Below, one piece after another: positions 1-8,697 of a stretch of DNA of 64,000 bases (its first letter is position 1; the number at the start of each line of letters is the position of its first letter). The notes under the pieces were generated by a model, which did not search any database, was not told the origin of the DNA, and saw nothing but the letters and a program-made list of their open reading frames with translations. The translations under genes were made by a program, and so were the position numbers. Origin of the DNA: Beijerinckia sp. 28-YEA-48 (GTDB lineage Bacteria; Pseudomonadota; Alphaproteobacteria; Rhizobiales; Beijerinckiaceae); contig NZ_FNSI01000001.1 in NCBI RefSeq assembly GCF_900104955.1, positions 4,994,001 to 5,058,000 of the forward strand. Reading direction: 5' to 3'.

Positions 1-1206
1 GAAGAGTTCCCACGCACTCATCGCGCCGGCGATATTGCCGGCGGCGAGTGCCGTCTCGATGCGGGCGACCAGATCGTTGGGCGAGGTGCCGGTGGGTTCG
101 CCGGCCGGGCGCACGCGCACCAGGCGTTGGGCTGCAAGCGACAGGCGGTCCATCACGCCGGCGTTGGCGGCGGGCTTTTCGGGCTCGGCGAGCTTGTCGG
201 CCAAGGTGGCGAACGAACTGGCCAGGGTCTTGGCCGAGGGGGCGCCAGAGGCCGCGAAGGCGGCCAGCGGCGCCAGGCGATCGGGCGCCACGCCGAGGCG
301 GGTCAGAGTGTCGATCTCGCCTTTCAGCGGTGCGCCACGTTCCAACGCCTGCTGCAAGGATTGCGCGGCGATAGCCTGTGCTGTGGCGCGGCTGCGGGCG
401 GCTTCCTCGTCGAGTTTGGCGGTCGCGGCTTTCGCCGCTTCACTGCTGCCGGCGATCGAAGATTGCAGCGGTTGCAGGCGCTGCTCGACGGCGGCGATGC
501 GCGCTTCAAGCGGTTTGATGTCGACGGATGGCGCGGGCGGCGGCGTTGGCGTCGCTTCGATGCGCGATTCCATGGCGCGGTCCGAAGCCTTGGGGGCGGC
601 GGTGGCCGCTTCCAGCGTGGCGAGGCGCTTATCGAGATCGGGCGGCAGGCTGCTCATGACGCCGACTGCCGGCGCGGCCGGCCGGGGCTTTTCGAGCGCG
701 GCGAGCCGTTGCTCGATCGGCGCGAGATTGACGGGCGTCGGCGTTGTCAGGACTTCGGCGGCGGCGATGCGCTTTTCGAGACTGGCGACTGCAGCGGCTG
801 TGGCCGCGGCCGTCAGGCGCGTCTCCACGGTGGCGATGCGCTTGTCGAGTGCCGCGACAGCCGGATCGGCGGTTGGCGAACTGGCGTTGAACTGCTGCCA
901 GCCGGCGGCGCCGACGAGGGCGATCACCGCGCCGACAAGCCCGGCGACGGCCTGGGGCACGAAAGAGCTGTTGGAGGAGACCGGCGCTGTGTGCGGCGTA
1001 GCGGGGGGCGGTTCGGGAGCTGGATCGGGAACCGAATCGACGGGAGCGCCGGCCATGGTTTCGGGCGTTTCCGCCACGGGCTCACTTACTGCCGGCGTCA
1101 CGTCCTCGGCGCGGACATCGATGGTGGCGGGTTCGCGGCGTGCGGTGCGGCCGGGTCTCATGTCGCTGGCCGGCGAAGCACCTGTGTCGCGTTTGTCGTC
1201 ACTCAT
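1..1206 (-). CDS. Mitofilin-like inner membrane protein (COG4223 type), C-terminus cut by window edge
   Basis: The reverse strand is open from an ATG at 1206 to the left edge (402 codons, no stop), so the C-terminus is missing. The N-terminus (MSDDKRDTG) is a Pro/Glu/Ala-rich cytoplasmic stretch of about 80 residues. One transmembrane helix follows (about residues 82-104, around AVAGLVGAVIALVGAAG), then a long Ala-rich region with repeated KRIATVE/EARIAAVE-like heptads typical of coiled coil. Near the edge comes a helical segment (DLVARIETALAAGNIAGAM). This architecture matches the alphaproteobacterial mitofilin-domain proteins normally encoded after hemD. Here hemC-hemD lie about 52 kb away. 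Role in membrane organisation or haem synthesis is inferred from family only. Confidence 0.75.
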   Translation of the reverse strand, partial: MSDDKRDTGASPASDMRPGRTARREPATIDVRAEDVTPAVSEPVAETPETMAGAPVDSVPDPAPEPPPATPHTAPVSSNSSFVPQAVAGLVGAVIALVGAAGWQQFNASSPTADPAVAALDKRIATVETRLTAAATAAAVASLEKRIAAAEVLTTPTPVNLAPIEQRLAALEKPRPAAPAVGVMSSLPPDLDKRLATLEAATAAPKASDRAMESRIEATPTPPPAPSVDIKPLEARIAAVEQRLQPLQSSIAGSSEAAKAATAKLDEEAARSRATAQAIAAQSLQQALERGAPLKGEIDTLTRLGVAPDRLAPLAAFAASGAPSAKTLASSFATLADKLAEPEKPAANAGVMDRLSLAAQRLVRVRPAGEPTGTSPNDLVARIETALAAGNIAGAMSAWELF

Positions 1207-1309
1207 GGTCAGTTACCCACTCATACGCGAAATGATCAGCATTCAAGACATAGACCTTACAAAGGTATAGGCCATGGCGGCGGCCGGCGGAACCTCTTAG
1301 CGGGGATGT

Positions 1310-2260
1310 TTATGGCCGCAATTGTGCGATCGCCCCGGCCAAAGCGAGGGTGCGGGTGGCGATTTCGGCGTGCAGCCGCTCGACCATGCGCCCATTCACC
1401 GACACGGCGCCGAGATTCGCGGCTTCCGGTGCCGCGAAAGCCGCGACGATAGCGCTGGCCTCAGTGATCTCAGCGGCGCTCGGCGCGAAAATCTCATTGG
1501 CGATGGCGATCTGATTGGGATGGATCAAGGTTTTGCCGTCGAAACCGAGCGCGCGGGCCGCCGCGCATTCGCCGCGCAGTCCGTCCGCATCGGAAAAATC
1601 GTTCCTCACGCTGTCGAGAATGGCGAGGCCATAGGCGCGTGCGGCGAGCAGGCATTGCAGCAGCACTGGCTGCAGATGATCGCGGTTGGGCGTCAGTTGC
1701 GCGCCGGTTTCCTTGGCGAGATCGTTGAGGCCGAGGACGAAGGCCGCCAGCCGCACCGAAGGGTCGACGGCGGTGGCGGCGATATTGCGGATGTCGAGCA
1801 CAGCCAGCGGCGTCTCGATCATGATCCATAGCCGGGTCGCCTCCGGCGCACCGGCCTGGGTCAAAGCATGTCCGGCACGCACCACCTGGCCGGGCGCTAG
1901 GATTTTCGGCACCAGAATGGCGTCGGGGCCGGCACCGGGACTGATTTGCGCGATGGCGGCGAGGTCGTCCTGGGCAAAGGGGGTATCGAGCGCGTTGATG
2001 CGCACGATGATCTCGCGCCGGCCATAAGCCTTGCTCTCCAGGGCGGCGCGAATCTGCCGGCGGGCCGCGTCTTTCTGGCTTGGGGCGACAGCATCTTCGA
2101 GGTCGAGGATCAGGGCGTCGGCTGGCAGGTCGCGGGCTTTTTCCATGGCTCGGGTGTTGGAGCCGGGAATATAGAGGGTGCTGCGGCGGGGGCGCGGCAG
2201 GGCGCTGGCGGCCTGCGCTGGCGGCGCCGAAGGGGGGGCGGCGTTCTGAACGGCGGTCAT
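1310..2260 (-). CDS. HpcH/HpaI aldolase / citrate lyase beta-subunit (CitE-like) family lyase
   Basis: A 316-residue protein of the CitE-like TIM-barrel family, which cleaves or forms CoA-linked hydroxy acids such as malyl-CoA or citramalyl-CoA using Mg2+. Seen in sequence: RSTLYIPGSN near the N-terminus (substrate-binding Arg), ALILDLEDAV (metal-binding acidic residues), MIETPLAVLDI (conserved Glu) and FVLGLNDLAKETG. I chose the ATG at 2260; a TTG at 2290 would add ten residues. Neither has a clear Shine-Dalgarno. It is divergent from the carbonic anhydrase gene. The exact substrate cannot be read; (3S)-malyl-CoA thioesterase or beta-methylmalyl-CoA lyase are alternatives. Confidence 0.85.
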   Translation of the reverse strand: MTAVQNAAPPSAPPAQAASALPRPRRSTLYIPGSNTRAMEKARDLPADALILDLEDAVAPSQKDAARRQIRAALESKAYGRREIIVRINALDTPFAQDDLAAIAQISPGAGPDAILVPKILAPGQVVRAGHALTQAGAPEATRLWIMIETPLAVLDIRNIAATAVDPSVRLAAFVLGLNDLAKETGAQLTPNRDHLQPVLLQCLLAARAYGLAILDSVRNDFSDADGLRGECAAARALGFDGKTLIHPNQIAIANEIFAPSAAEITEASAIVAAFAAPEAANLGAVSVNGRMVERLHAEIATRTLALAGAIAQLRP

Positions 2261-2382
2261 GGCCGAGTTATGCCATAGATCGAAGGGCAATGCTGCCCTG
2301 CAAAAAAGGGGTTCGCCTGGCCGTCCGGCGGGAGTATGAAGCGCCGGTGCGTTGGTAAAACGCGCCAGACAAAGATTTACAG

Positions 2383-2415
2383 GGCAAAAATGCGTTTTTG
2401 CCGAAACGCATTGCC
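2383..2415. repeat. Dispersed palindrome, copy 1
   Basis: Inverted repeat with arms GGCAA-AAATGCGTTT and AAACGCATTGCC around a short TTGCCG centre. The left arm carries three extra A residues. It lies between the divergent lyase and carbonic anhydrase genes, about 35 bases before the carbonic anhydrase ATG. Related palindromes occur at 11569, 23703, 37101 and 52965. Confidence 0.7.
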
Positions 2416-2450
2416 TAAGCGGTTTTCACCGTCCCGGATTAGGAGGTCTC

Positions 2451-3167
2451 ATGAGCCAGTCGTCGCGTCCACCGGTCGCACCCGGCTTTCCCGAGCGGCT
2501 CGAAGCGGGCTATCGCTCTTTTCTCTCCGGACGCTTCAAGGCCGAACATGAGCGCTTCGCTGAACTGGCGAGCGGTCAGAGCCCGCGTGTCCTGCTAATC
2601 GGCTGCTGCGATTCGCGCGTCTCGCCGGAAACCATTTTCGACGCTCGGCCCGGTGAAATCTTCGTCGTGCGCAATGTCGCCAATCTGGTGCCGCCCTATG
2701 CGCCCAACGATGATTATCATGGCACTTCGGCGGCGCTGGAATTCGCGGTGATGGGCCTGCGGGTCGAGCATGTCGTGGTCATGGGCCATGCCCGCTGCGG
2801 CGGCATCAAGGCTTTCGTCGAAAACGAGCTCGATCCCTATTCGCGGCCGCTGTCGCCGGGCGATTTCATCGGCAAATGGATTCGGCTGGTGCAGCCGGCC
2901 TTCGATGCCATCGGCCCGGCGCCAGAGAGCGGCCCGCTCGACGGCTTCATAGCCAAGCTGGAATTGGAGGCGATTCGCCAGTCTCTGGCCAATTTGCGGA
3001 CTTTTCCCTGTATTTCGACCCTCGAGCAGCGAGGTCTGCTGCAATTGCATGGCGCCTATTTTGGCGTGATGGACGGGCGGCTCCTTGCTTATGATGAGGC
3101 GAGTGGCCAATTCAACCCGATTGCCGCTGACGCCCATGCCGTGGCGTTGAAAGAACCCCGTTTCTGA
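2451..3167 (+). CDS. Beta-class carbonic anhydrase
   Basis: Zinc enzyme interconverting CO2 and bicarbonate, cytoplasmic, 238 residues. It shows the beta-CA metal site: GCCDSRV (C52, D54, R56) and MGHARCGG (His and Cys ligands), with the FVVRNVAN strand between. Length is typical. The ATG at 2451 is chosen because a perfect AGGAGG sits at 2441-2446; an upstream in-frame extension to 2352 runs through a palindromic repeat and lacks family sequence. It stands alone, divergent from the CitE-like gene. Confidence 0.95.
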   Translation: MSQSSRPPVAPGFPERLEAGYRSFLSGRFKAEHERFAELASGQSPRVLLIGCCDSRVSPETIFDARPGEIFVVRNVANLVPPYAPNDDYHGTSAALEFAVMGLRVEHVVVMGHARCGGIKAFVENELDPYSRPLSPGDFIGKWIRLVQPAFDAIGPAPESGPLDGFIAKLELEAIRQSLANLRTFPCISTLEQRGLLQLHGAYFGVMDGRLLAYDEASGQFNPIAADAHAVALKEPRF

Positions 3168-3216
3168 GCCGTGCTTCTAAAGCGGGCTCTTTTGGCCTGC
3201 TGAAGAGGTTTTGCCG

Positions 3217-4257
3217 ATGTCGTTATCGACGCCGCTGTCTGTTCTCGACCTGTCCTTCGTCACCACGCAGACGCCGCCATCGCGGGCGCTCGCCCAGACG
3301 ATCGAACTGGCGAAACATATCGACACCCTCGGCTATACGCGGCTGTGGCTGGCGGAGCATCACAGCCTCGCTTCGATCGCCTCCAGTGCGCCGGAAATCA
3401 TGATCGGCCAGGTGGCGGCGGTGACGAAGAATATCCGCGTCGGCTCCGGCGGCGTGATGCTGACCAATCACGCGCCGCTGATGGTAGCCGAACGGTTCAA
3501 GCTGCTTGAAGCATTGTTTCCCGGCCGCATCGATCTCGGCCTTGGCCGCGCGCCCGGCACCGATCAGGTGACGGCCTTCGCTTTGCGCCGGAAGATGGAA
3601 GAGCGGCAGGGCGATGATTTCCTCGAGCGGCTGCAGGAATTGATGGCGTGGGAGAGCGGCGACTTTCCCGAAGGTCATCCGTTCAACAAGGTCTTCGCCA
3701 TGCCGACCGATGCGCCGCTGCCGCCGATCTGGCTGCTCGGGTCGAGCGACTACAGCGCCCAGCTCGCGGCACAGATCGGCGTTGGCTATTCCTTCGCCTC
3801 GCATTTTTCCGATTTCGACGCGGTCGAGCCGATGCGCGCTTATCGCCAATTGTTCCGGCCGTCGGCGACCTTGGCTAAGCCCTATGCGATCATCGCGCTC
3901 GCGGCTGTCGTCGCCGAAACGGATGCGGAAGCCGATCATCTGGCCAAAACCTATGATCTCAATTGGATCCGGCGGGCGCGCGGCGAGATGAAGCCGCTGG
4001 CCAGCCCGGAGGAGGCGGATGCGCATCCGTGGACCGAGGCCGAGCGCGCCTATGTGGCGCGCAAACGCGTGCGGCTGTTTTCCGGTTCGCCGCGCACCGT
4101 TGTCACGCGTCTGCGCCGTTTCATCGAGGAAACCCAGGCCGACGAGGTCATGATCACGTCCTCGATCTTCGACCATGGCAAGCGCCTGCGCTCCTATGAT
4201 CTGTTGATGCGCGAATGGACGGCGACGGCTGGAGCGCCTGCGACACTCGAGGCCTGA
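3217..4257 (+). CDS. LLM-class flavin-dependent oxidoreductase (luciferase-like)
   Basis: A 346-residue bacterial-luciferase-like monooxygenase, TIM-barrel, expected to use reduced FMN supplied by a separate reductase. Family landmarks are VLDLSFVTTQ at the N-terminus, YTRLWLAEHHS (residues about 41-51), IRVGSGGVMLTNHAPLMVAE, FPGRIDLGLGRAPGTD and PPIWLLGSSDYSAQLAAQ. This pattern matches the MsnO8/YhbW-like subgroup. Start: ATG at 3217 with GAAGAGG eight bases upstream; a TTG at 3211 is also in frame. The substrate is unknown. It follows carbonic anhydrase after about 50 bases. Confidence 0.9.
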   Translation: MSLSTPLSVLDLSFVTTQTPPSRALAQTIELAKHIDTLGYTRLWLAEHHSLASIASSAPEIMIGQVAAVTKNIRVGSGGVMLTNHAPLMVAERFKLLEALFPGRIDLGLGRAPGTDQVTAFALRRKMEERQGDDFLERLQELMAWESGDFPEGHPFNKVFAMPTDAPLPPIWLLGSSDYSAQLAAQIGVGYSFASHFSDFDAVEPMRAYRQLFRPSATLAKPYAIIALAAVVAETDAEADHLAKTYDLNWIRRARGEMKPLASPEEADAHPWTEAERAYVARKRVRLFSGSPRTVVTRLRRFIEETQADEVMITSSIFDHGKRLRSYDLLMREWTATAGAPATLEA

Positions 4258-4314
4258 TTTCCACACGATTGTTGTGCTATATACGTGTCGTCCAGAACGT
4301 TGGAAGGATGACAC

Positions 4315-5199
4315 GTGAGCGACCCGGATTTGCAGATCGAGGCTTTCTTCGATGAGCCGACCAATACGGTCAGCTATCTCGTCTGGGATGGGTCGAGCCG
4401 GCATGGGGCCATCGTCGATCCGGTGCTCGATTACGATCACAAGTCCGGCGAAGTGGACAATCGCTCGGTCGACGCCGTTCTGGCGCGGGCCCGGGCGCTC
4501 GGTTTGACCATCGACTGGGTGCTGGAAACCCACGCCCATGCCGATCATCTGTCGGGGGCGCCTTACATTCGCGCTAAGACGAGCGCCAAGATCGGTATCG
4601 GCGAGCATATCCGCGATGTGCAGCGCATCTTCCGGCCGATCTTCAACATGCCGGACCTGAAAACCGATGGCAGCGATTTCGATCGACTGTTTAAGGATGG
4701 CGAGCGGTTTGCGATCGGCGGCCTGTCTGTCGAAGTGATCCACACGCCAGGGCACACGCCAGCCTGTGTCGCCTATAAGATCGGCGATGCGGTGTTTGTC
4801 GGCGACACGTTGTTCATGCCCGACTACGGCACAGCCCGCGCCGACTTTCCCGGCGGCGATGCGCGCCAGCTTTATCGCTCGATCCACAAACTGCTGACCC
4901 TGCCGCCGCAGACGCGTCTGTTCATGTGCCACGATTACAAAGCGCCGGGCCGCGACGTCTATGCGTGGGAAACCACGGTCGCGGCCGAGCGCAACAATGT
5001 GCATGTGCGTGAAGGCATCAGCGAGGATGATTTCGTCGCCATGCGCGAGAAGCGCGACAGCACGCTAAGTGCGCCGACGCTGTTGCTGCCGTCAATCCAG
5101 GTCAACATCCGCGCCGGCAAATTTCCGCCAGCGGAGAGCAATGGCGTGCGCTATCTGCTGATCCCGGTGGTGGCGAAGCATGCGGATGTGATTGCTTAA
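4315..5199 (+). CDS. MBL-fold metallohydrolase, persulfide dioxygenase-like (ETHE1/Blh type)
   Basis: A 294-residue metallo-beta-lactamase fold protein. The signature THAHADHLS carries H73, H75, D77 and H78; further landmarks are VIHTPGHTPACVAY, VGDTLFMPDYGTARADFPGG and FMCHDYKAPGR. The GTARxDFPGGDA block is characteristic of persulfide dioxygenases, which oxidise glutathione persulfide to sulfite with a single iron. Start is GTG at 4315 with GGAAGGA about six bases upstream. In many bacteria such a gene is paired with a rhodanese, BigR or a transporter; none is adjacent here. Glyoxalase II is the main alternative. Confidence 0.88.
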   Translation: MSDPDLQIEAFFDEPTNTVSYLVWDGSSRHGAIVDPVLDYDHKSGEVDNRSVDAVLARARALGLTIDWVLETHAHADHLSGAPYIRAKTSAKIGIGEHIRDVQRIFRPIFNMPDLKTDGSDFDRLFKDGERFAIGGLSVEVIHTPGHTPACVAYKIGDAVFVGDTLFMPDYGTARADFPGGDARQLYRSIHKLLTLPPQTRLFMCHDYKAPGRDVYAWETTVAAERNNVHVREGISEDDFVAMREKRDSTLSAPTLLLPSIQVNIRAGKFPPAESNGVRYLLIPVVAKHADVIA

Positions 5200-5213
5200 G
5201 ACACTGCATCTGT

Positions 5214-5335
5214 GTGTCATCCCCGACAGCTGCATAGCGGCTGAGCGGGGATTCAGAGCGTGTTGTAGAGTGTGTTCAGCGGAGCAGCGTTTGCCCCTGG
5301 ATACCGGATCACGCTACGCGCGTCCGGTATGACAC
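5214..5335. repeat. REP/MITE-like intergenic element, copy A
   Basis: Begins GTGTCATCCCCGACA and ends CGTCCGGTATGACAC, so its ends are imperfect inverted repeats. Inside is a CCCTGGATACCGGATCACGC stretch. A related copy lies at 15979-16130. Both sit between the 3' ends of convergent genes, where they could also end transcription from both sides. Confidence 0.7.
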
Positions 5336-5360
5336 TGAGGGTATGGCGCGCGATTGAAGC

Positions 5361-6047
5361 TTACGGCTTGCGGAACAAATCCGGCCGTCTCTCCCGCGTA
5401 ATCCGCTCCGCCTCTTCCCGCCGCCATTTGGCGATCTTGGCGTGGTCGCCGTTCAATAGCACTTCGGGAATGTCGCGGCCTTCCCAGCTGCGCGGGCGGG
5501 TGTAGTGCGGATATTCGAGCAGGTTGTTCTCGAAACTTTCCTCGCTGCCGGAATCGATCTTGCCCATGACACCGGGGATGAGGCGCACGCAGGCGTCGAT
5601 CAGCACCATGGCGGCGATCTCGCCGCCCGAGAGAACGTAATCGCCGATCGACACTTCCTCGAGCCCCCGCGCCTCGATCACCCGTTCGTCGACGCCCTCG
5701 AAGCGGCCGCAAACGATGATCGCGCCTTGGCCTTCCGCCAGCGCGCGCACACGCGTTTGCGTAAGCGGACGGCCGCGCGGCGACATCAACAGGCGCGGCC
5801 GATGGTCGACGCTGCCAAGCGTTGTGTCGAGGGAAGCGGCCAGCACATCGGCGCGGATCACCATGCCGGGGCCGCCGCCCGCTGGCGTGTCATCGACGGC
5901 GCGGTGGCGGCCGAGGCCCTGGTCGCGGATGTTGTGCACGTCGAGCGCCCAGAGGCCGCGTTGCAGGGCGTCGCCCGACAGCGACAGGCCGAGGGGGCCG
6001 GGGAACATATCCGGCATCAAAGTGAAAATGCTGGCGCGAAACGTCAT
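5361..6047 (-). CDS. trmD: tRNA (guanine-N1)-methyltransferase
   Basis: TrmD methylates G37 of tRNAs reading purine-rich codons, preventing frameshifts; SPOUT/trefoil-knot, cytoplasmic, essential. The 228-residue product shows [53 protein letters not shown], the knot motif [25 protein letters not shown] and [12 protein letters not shown]. Length is normal. Its ATG overlaps the upstream methyltransferase stop by four bases (ATGA), implying translational coupling. Unlike the usual rpsP-rimM-trmD-rplS order, no ribosomal protein genes are nearby. Confidence 0.97.
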   Translation of the reverse strand: MTFRASIFTLMPDMFPGPLGLSLSGDALQRGLWALDVHNIRDQGLGRHRAVDDTPAGGGPGMVIRADVLAASLDTTLGSVDHRPRLLMSPRGRPLTQTRVRALAEGQGAIIVCGRFEGVDERVIEARGLEEVSIGDYVLSGGEIAAMVLIDACVRLIPGVMGKIDSGSEESFENNLLEYPHYTRPRSWEGRDIPEVLLNGDHAKIAKWRREEAERITRERRPDLFRKP

Positions 6048-6940
6048 AGCTTGCTTTCTTTCACACCGAGCGCATCGGCAAGCCGCATTTTGGCGCTGCC
6101 CGGTTGCAGGGGTTTCTGCTGGCTCTCGTGCGGCGCCCAGCCGGACAGCCAGATCAGTTCGAAGGTGGCCCGCAGCCGCCCGTCCGCATCGGCATAGCGC
6201 TCAGTGTAGATTTCGGCGGCTCGCAGGAAGAGGGCGCGGCGGGTTGGACGATGCAGCCGTTGAGTCAGGACATTGGTGGCGCCCATGGCGCGCAGATCCG
6301 CCATCAGGGCGAAGAGATTGGCGTAGCGCACGGTGATCGTGTCCGTGTCTGTCACCGGTAGGGCGAAGCCGGCACGCTGCAGCAGGGCGCCGAGGTCGCG
6401 GATGTCGGCGAAGGGCGCGACGCGCGGACTGGCGCCGCCGACAATCTCTTCCTCGGCAGCCGCCAAGGCGGCGCGCAGCTCGGTCAGGGTCTGGCCGCCG
6501 ATGATACAGGCGAGGAACAAGCCGTCGGGGGCGAGCGCCCGGCGAATCTGGATCAAAGTACCCGGCAGGTCGTTGACGAAGTGCAGCGCCAAAGCGGAGA
6601 CGGCGAGGTCGAAGCTCGCTGGCGCAAAGGGCAGGGTTTCGGCGTCGCAGACGAGGGTCTCGATGCCGGGTTGGGCTGTTTCGGGCAGGGGCGCGGCGCG
6701 GGTGATGTGGCGATCAGGCCTGGTGGCGAGGGTCTGCGCCAGCAGCGGCGTCGGCGTCGCCAGGTCGAGCACGCGCGGAAACGGCCGCAGCACGGCGTCG
6801 AGCCGGCTGGCGACATCGTCGACGACGCGCTCGAGCAGGAAAGTGGCCGGCTGCGCCTTGAGGGCGCGCGCCAGCCGCCGCGCTAGAAGCGGGCGGTCGA
6901 AAATCTGCGGCGGCGCGGTTGATGTCGTCATGAGCGGCAT
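6044..6940 (-). CDS. Class I SAM-dependent methyltransferase, NDUFAF5/BioC-like
   Basis: A methyltransferase-fold protein of about 298 residues. It opens with [15 protein letters not shown], typical of the alphaproteobacterial relatives of mitochondrial NDUFAF5, a complex I assembly factor. The SAM region is degenerate ([16 protein letters not shown] instead of a canonical GxGxG), followed by [21 protein letters not shown], which is well conserved. Start: ATG at 6940 or 6931; an upstream in-frame extension to 7006 reads poorly. It overlaps trmD by four bases and is divergent from comF. The substrate is unknown; BioC is an alternative but no biotin genes are near. Confidence 0.8.
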   Translation of the reverse strand: MPLMTTSTAPPQIFDRPLLARRLARALKAQPATFLLERVVDDVASRLDAVLRPFPRVLDLATPTPLLAQTLATRPDRHITRAAPLPETAQPGIETLVCDAETLPFAPASFDLAVSALALHFVNDLPGTLIQIRRALAPDGLFLACIIGGQTLTELRAALAAAEEEIVGGASPRVAPFADIRDLGALLQRAGFALPVTDTDTITVRYANLFALMADLRAMGATNVLTQRLHRPTRRALFLRAAEIYTERYADADGRLRATFELIWLSGWAPHESQQKPLQPGSAKMRLADALGVKESKL

Positions 6941-7020
6941 ATTGCGCGGCGCGGCGCGGGCGTAAAGGACGGTTTTTGTCCGCGCTAGCGCCGGTTTCGG
7001 GTCCACGATAGGTTTCTTTC

Positions 7021-7854
7021 ATGTGGATACAGGACGGCGTTTCGCACCCGCGAAAGGAAGTCGACGAGCCGGCGCTGCCGCGGCAGAAGCGGGCGACACG
7101 GTCGCTTGCCCTATTGCAGGGCCTCTTCCGCCATGCTGCGCAGCAAGCTGTTGATATTGTTTATCCACCCTCCTGCATGGCGTGTCTTGCTGCAACGCAA
7201 CAAAGTGCAGCATTGTGCGCAACATGCTGGACCGCGATGCCCTTCGTCGAACGGCCGTTCTGCGAGCGCCTGGGCACGCCTTTTACCCATGATCTCGGCC
7301 AGGGGCTGATCTCGCCGGAAGCCATGGCCAATCCGCCGGTCTATGGCCGCGCCCGCGTGGTGGCGCGCTACGAGGACGGTCCGGCGCGCCAGCTCGTCCA
7401 TCGGCTGAAATATGGCGATCGAACCGAACTGGCCGGCGCCATGGGCCGTTGGATGGCCCGGTCGGGGGCCGATCTCCTGAATGACGCCGATCTGTTGGTG
7501 CCGGTGCCTCTACATCGCTGGCGGCTGTTCGGCCGCCGCTTCAACCAGGCGGCCGAACTGGCCCGGGTGGTCGCCGACATCAGCGGGATTGCCGTCGATC
7601 CGCTGCTGCTGCGCCGTATTAAGCCAACCCGGCCGCAGGTCGGGCTGACGCGGGCGCAACGGGCCGAGAATGTCCAGGGCGTGTTCCGGGTGGACGAGGC
7701 GGCTAAAGCTGTGATCGCGGGGCGCAAAATCGTTCTGATCGACGACGTGATGACATCGGGCGCCACGGCCAATGCGGCGGCGCGGGTTTTGCAGCGGGCC
7801 GGCGCGGCTGGGGTCGATGCCCTGGTGTTCGCCAGGGTTGTGACAACCCAATGA
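7021..7854 (+). CDS. comF: ComF family phosphoribosyltransferase-like protein
   Basis: A 277-residue ComF-family protein. The N-terminal part has a Cys cluster (YPPSCMAC, then CATCW) like the family's zinc finger. The C-terminal phosphoribosyltransferase fold carries VPVPLHRWRLFGRRFNQA, TRPQVGLTRAQRAENV and the PRPP-binding loop IVLIDDVMTSGAT. In naturally competent bacteria ComF helps DNA uptake; in most alphaproteobacteria its role is unknown. It is divergent from the NDUFAF5-like/trmD pair and is followed after 26 bases by grxC. Confidence 0.92.
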   Translation: MWIQDGVSHPRKEVDEPALPRQKRATRSLALLQGLFRHAAQQAVDIVYPPSCMACLAATQQSAALCATCWTAMPFVERPFCERLGTPFTHDLGQGLISPEAMANPPVYGRARVVARYEDGPARQLVHRLKYGDRTELAGAMGRWMARSGADLLNDADLLVPVPLHRWRLFGRRFNQAAELARVVADISGIAVDPLLLRRIKPTRPQVGLTRAQRAENVQGVFRVDEAAKAVIAGRKIVLIDDVMTSGATANAAARVLQRAGAAGVDALVFARVVTTQ

Positions 7855-7880
7855 AGCGCCATATATAGGGGCTGAAAGGT

Positions 7881-8144
7881 ATGCCGATGCCCGAGATTAC
7901 AATCTACACTAAATCGACCTGTGGTTATTGCCACGCAGCAAAGCATTTGCTGCGCACAAAGAATGCGCCGTTCAACGAAATTTCGGTCGATGGTGACAGT
8001 GCCGCCCAGGAAAAAATGGCTGAGCGCGCCGGCGGCAGCTGGACCGTGCCGCAGATTTTCATCGGTGGCACCCATGTCGGTGGTTGCGATGACCTGCACG
8101 CGCTGGAGCGTGCCGGCAAGCTCGACGCGCTGCTCGCGGGCTGA
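7881..8144 (+). CDS. grxC: Glutaredoxin 3
   Basis: An 87-residue dithiol glutaredoxin, which reduces protein disulfides and glutathione mixed disulfides. The active site reads CGYC (C14, C17) rather than the commoner CPYC. The glutathione-binding TVPQIFIGGTHVGGCDDL follows, containing the cis-Pro motif. GAAAGG lies just before the ATG at 7881; a second in-frame ATG at 7887 is possible. It lies in a same-strand run comF-grxC-DUF1178. Confidence 0.95.
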   Translation: MPMPEITIYTKSTCGYCHAAKHLLRTKNAPFNEISVDGDSAAQEKMAERAGGSWTVPQIFIGGTHVGGCDDLHALERAGKLDALLAG

Positions 8145-8156
8145 ACCGGTAAAATC

Positions 8157-8642
8157 ATGATCAAGTATTCGCTGGTTTGCGACAAGTCGCACGACTTCGA
8201 GAGCTGGTTCCCCAGTTCCGATGCGTATGACAAGCAGGTGAAGCGCGGCCTGGTGGAATGCCCGCAGTGCGGCTCGCTGAAGGTGTCGAAGGCGCTGATG
8301 GCGCCCTCGGTCTCGACCTCGAAGCGCCGCGCCCGCAACAGTTTCATCGAACACGCGCCGCCGCTGGCGGTAGCCGAAGCACCGGCCGCGCCGCAGCCGA
8401 TGACGCTGCTCGACGAGCAGCAGATGCAGGTGCGCGCCGCCATCCGCGAATTGCATCAGAAGATCGCCGAAAACACCGTCGATGTCGGCAAGGCGTTCAC
8501 TGCCGAGGCGCGCAAGATGCACGAAGGCGACGTGCCGCAGCGTGCCATCCGTGGCGAGGCGACCTTCGCCGAAGCACAGGAATTGTGGGAGGAGGGTATT
8601 CCGGTTCTGCCGGTGCCGGGCCTGCCTGACGATCGCAATTGA
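8157..8642 (+). CDS. DUF1178 family protein
   Basis: A 161-residue member of the alpha/betaproteobacterial DUF1178 family, function unknown. It starts MIKYSLVCDKSHDFESWFPS and has one zinc-ribbon-like pair (ECPQCGS) at about residues 38-43; together with the N-terminal Cys this suggests metal binding. The C-terminal FAEAQELWEEGIPVLPVPG is family-typical. It lies 12 bases after grxC, so co-transcription is likely; the pairing is common in related genomes. Confidence 0.92.
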   Translation: MIKYSLVCDKSHDFESWFPSSDAYDKQVKRGLVECPQCGSLKVSKALMAPSVSTSKRRARNSFIEHAPPLAVAEAPAAPQPMTLLDEQQMQVRAAIRELHQKIAENTVDVGKAFTAEARKMHEGDVPQRAIRGEATFAEAQELWEEGIPVLPVPGLPDDRN

Positions 8643-8697
8643 CGATCGCGCATAACCTTTGATCTGATGGCGCCCGCCCCACGATAGGCGAGCGTCC

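Noticed and set aside
127-1452. A 441-codon plus-strand frame at the left edge
   Set aside because: Gly/Arg/Asp-rich product mirrors the codons of the mitofilin-like gene on the minus strand, which has a membrane helix and coiled coil.
3223-5004. A 593-codon frame antisense to the LLM oxidoreductase and MBL genes
   Set aside because: The product is His/Arg/Asp-rich without domains, a GC-rich antisense artefact; the sense genes show clear families.
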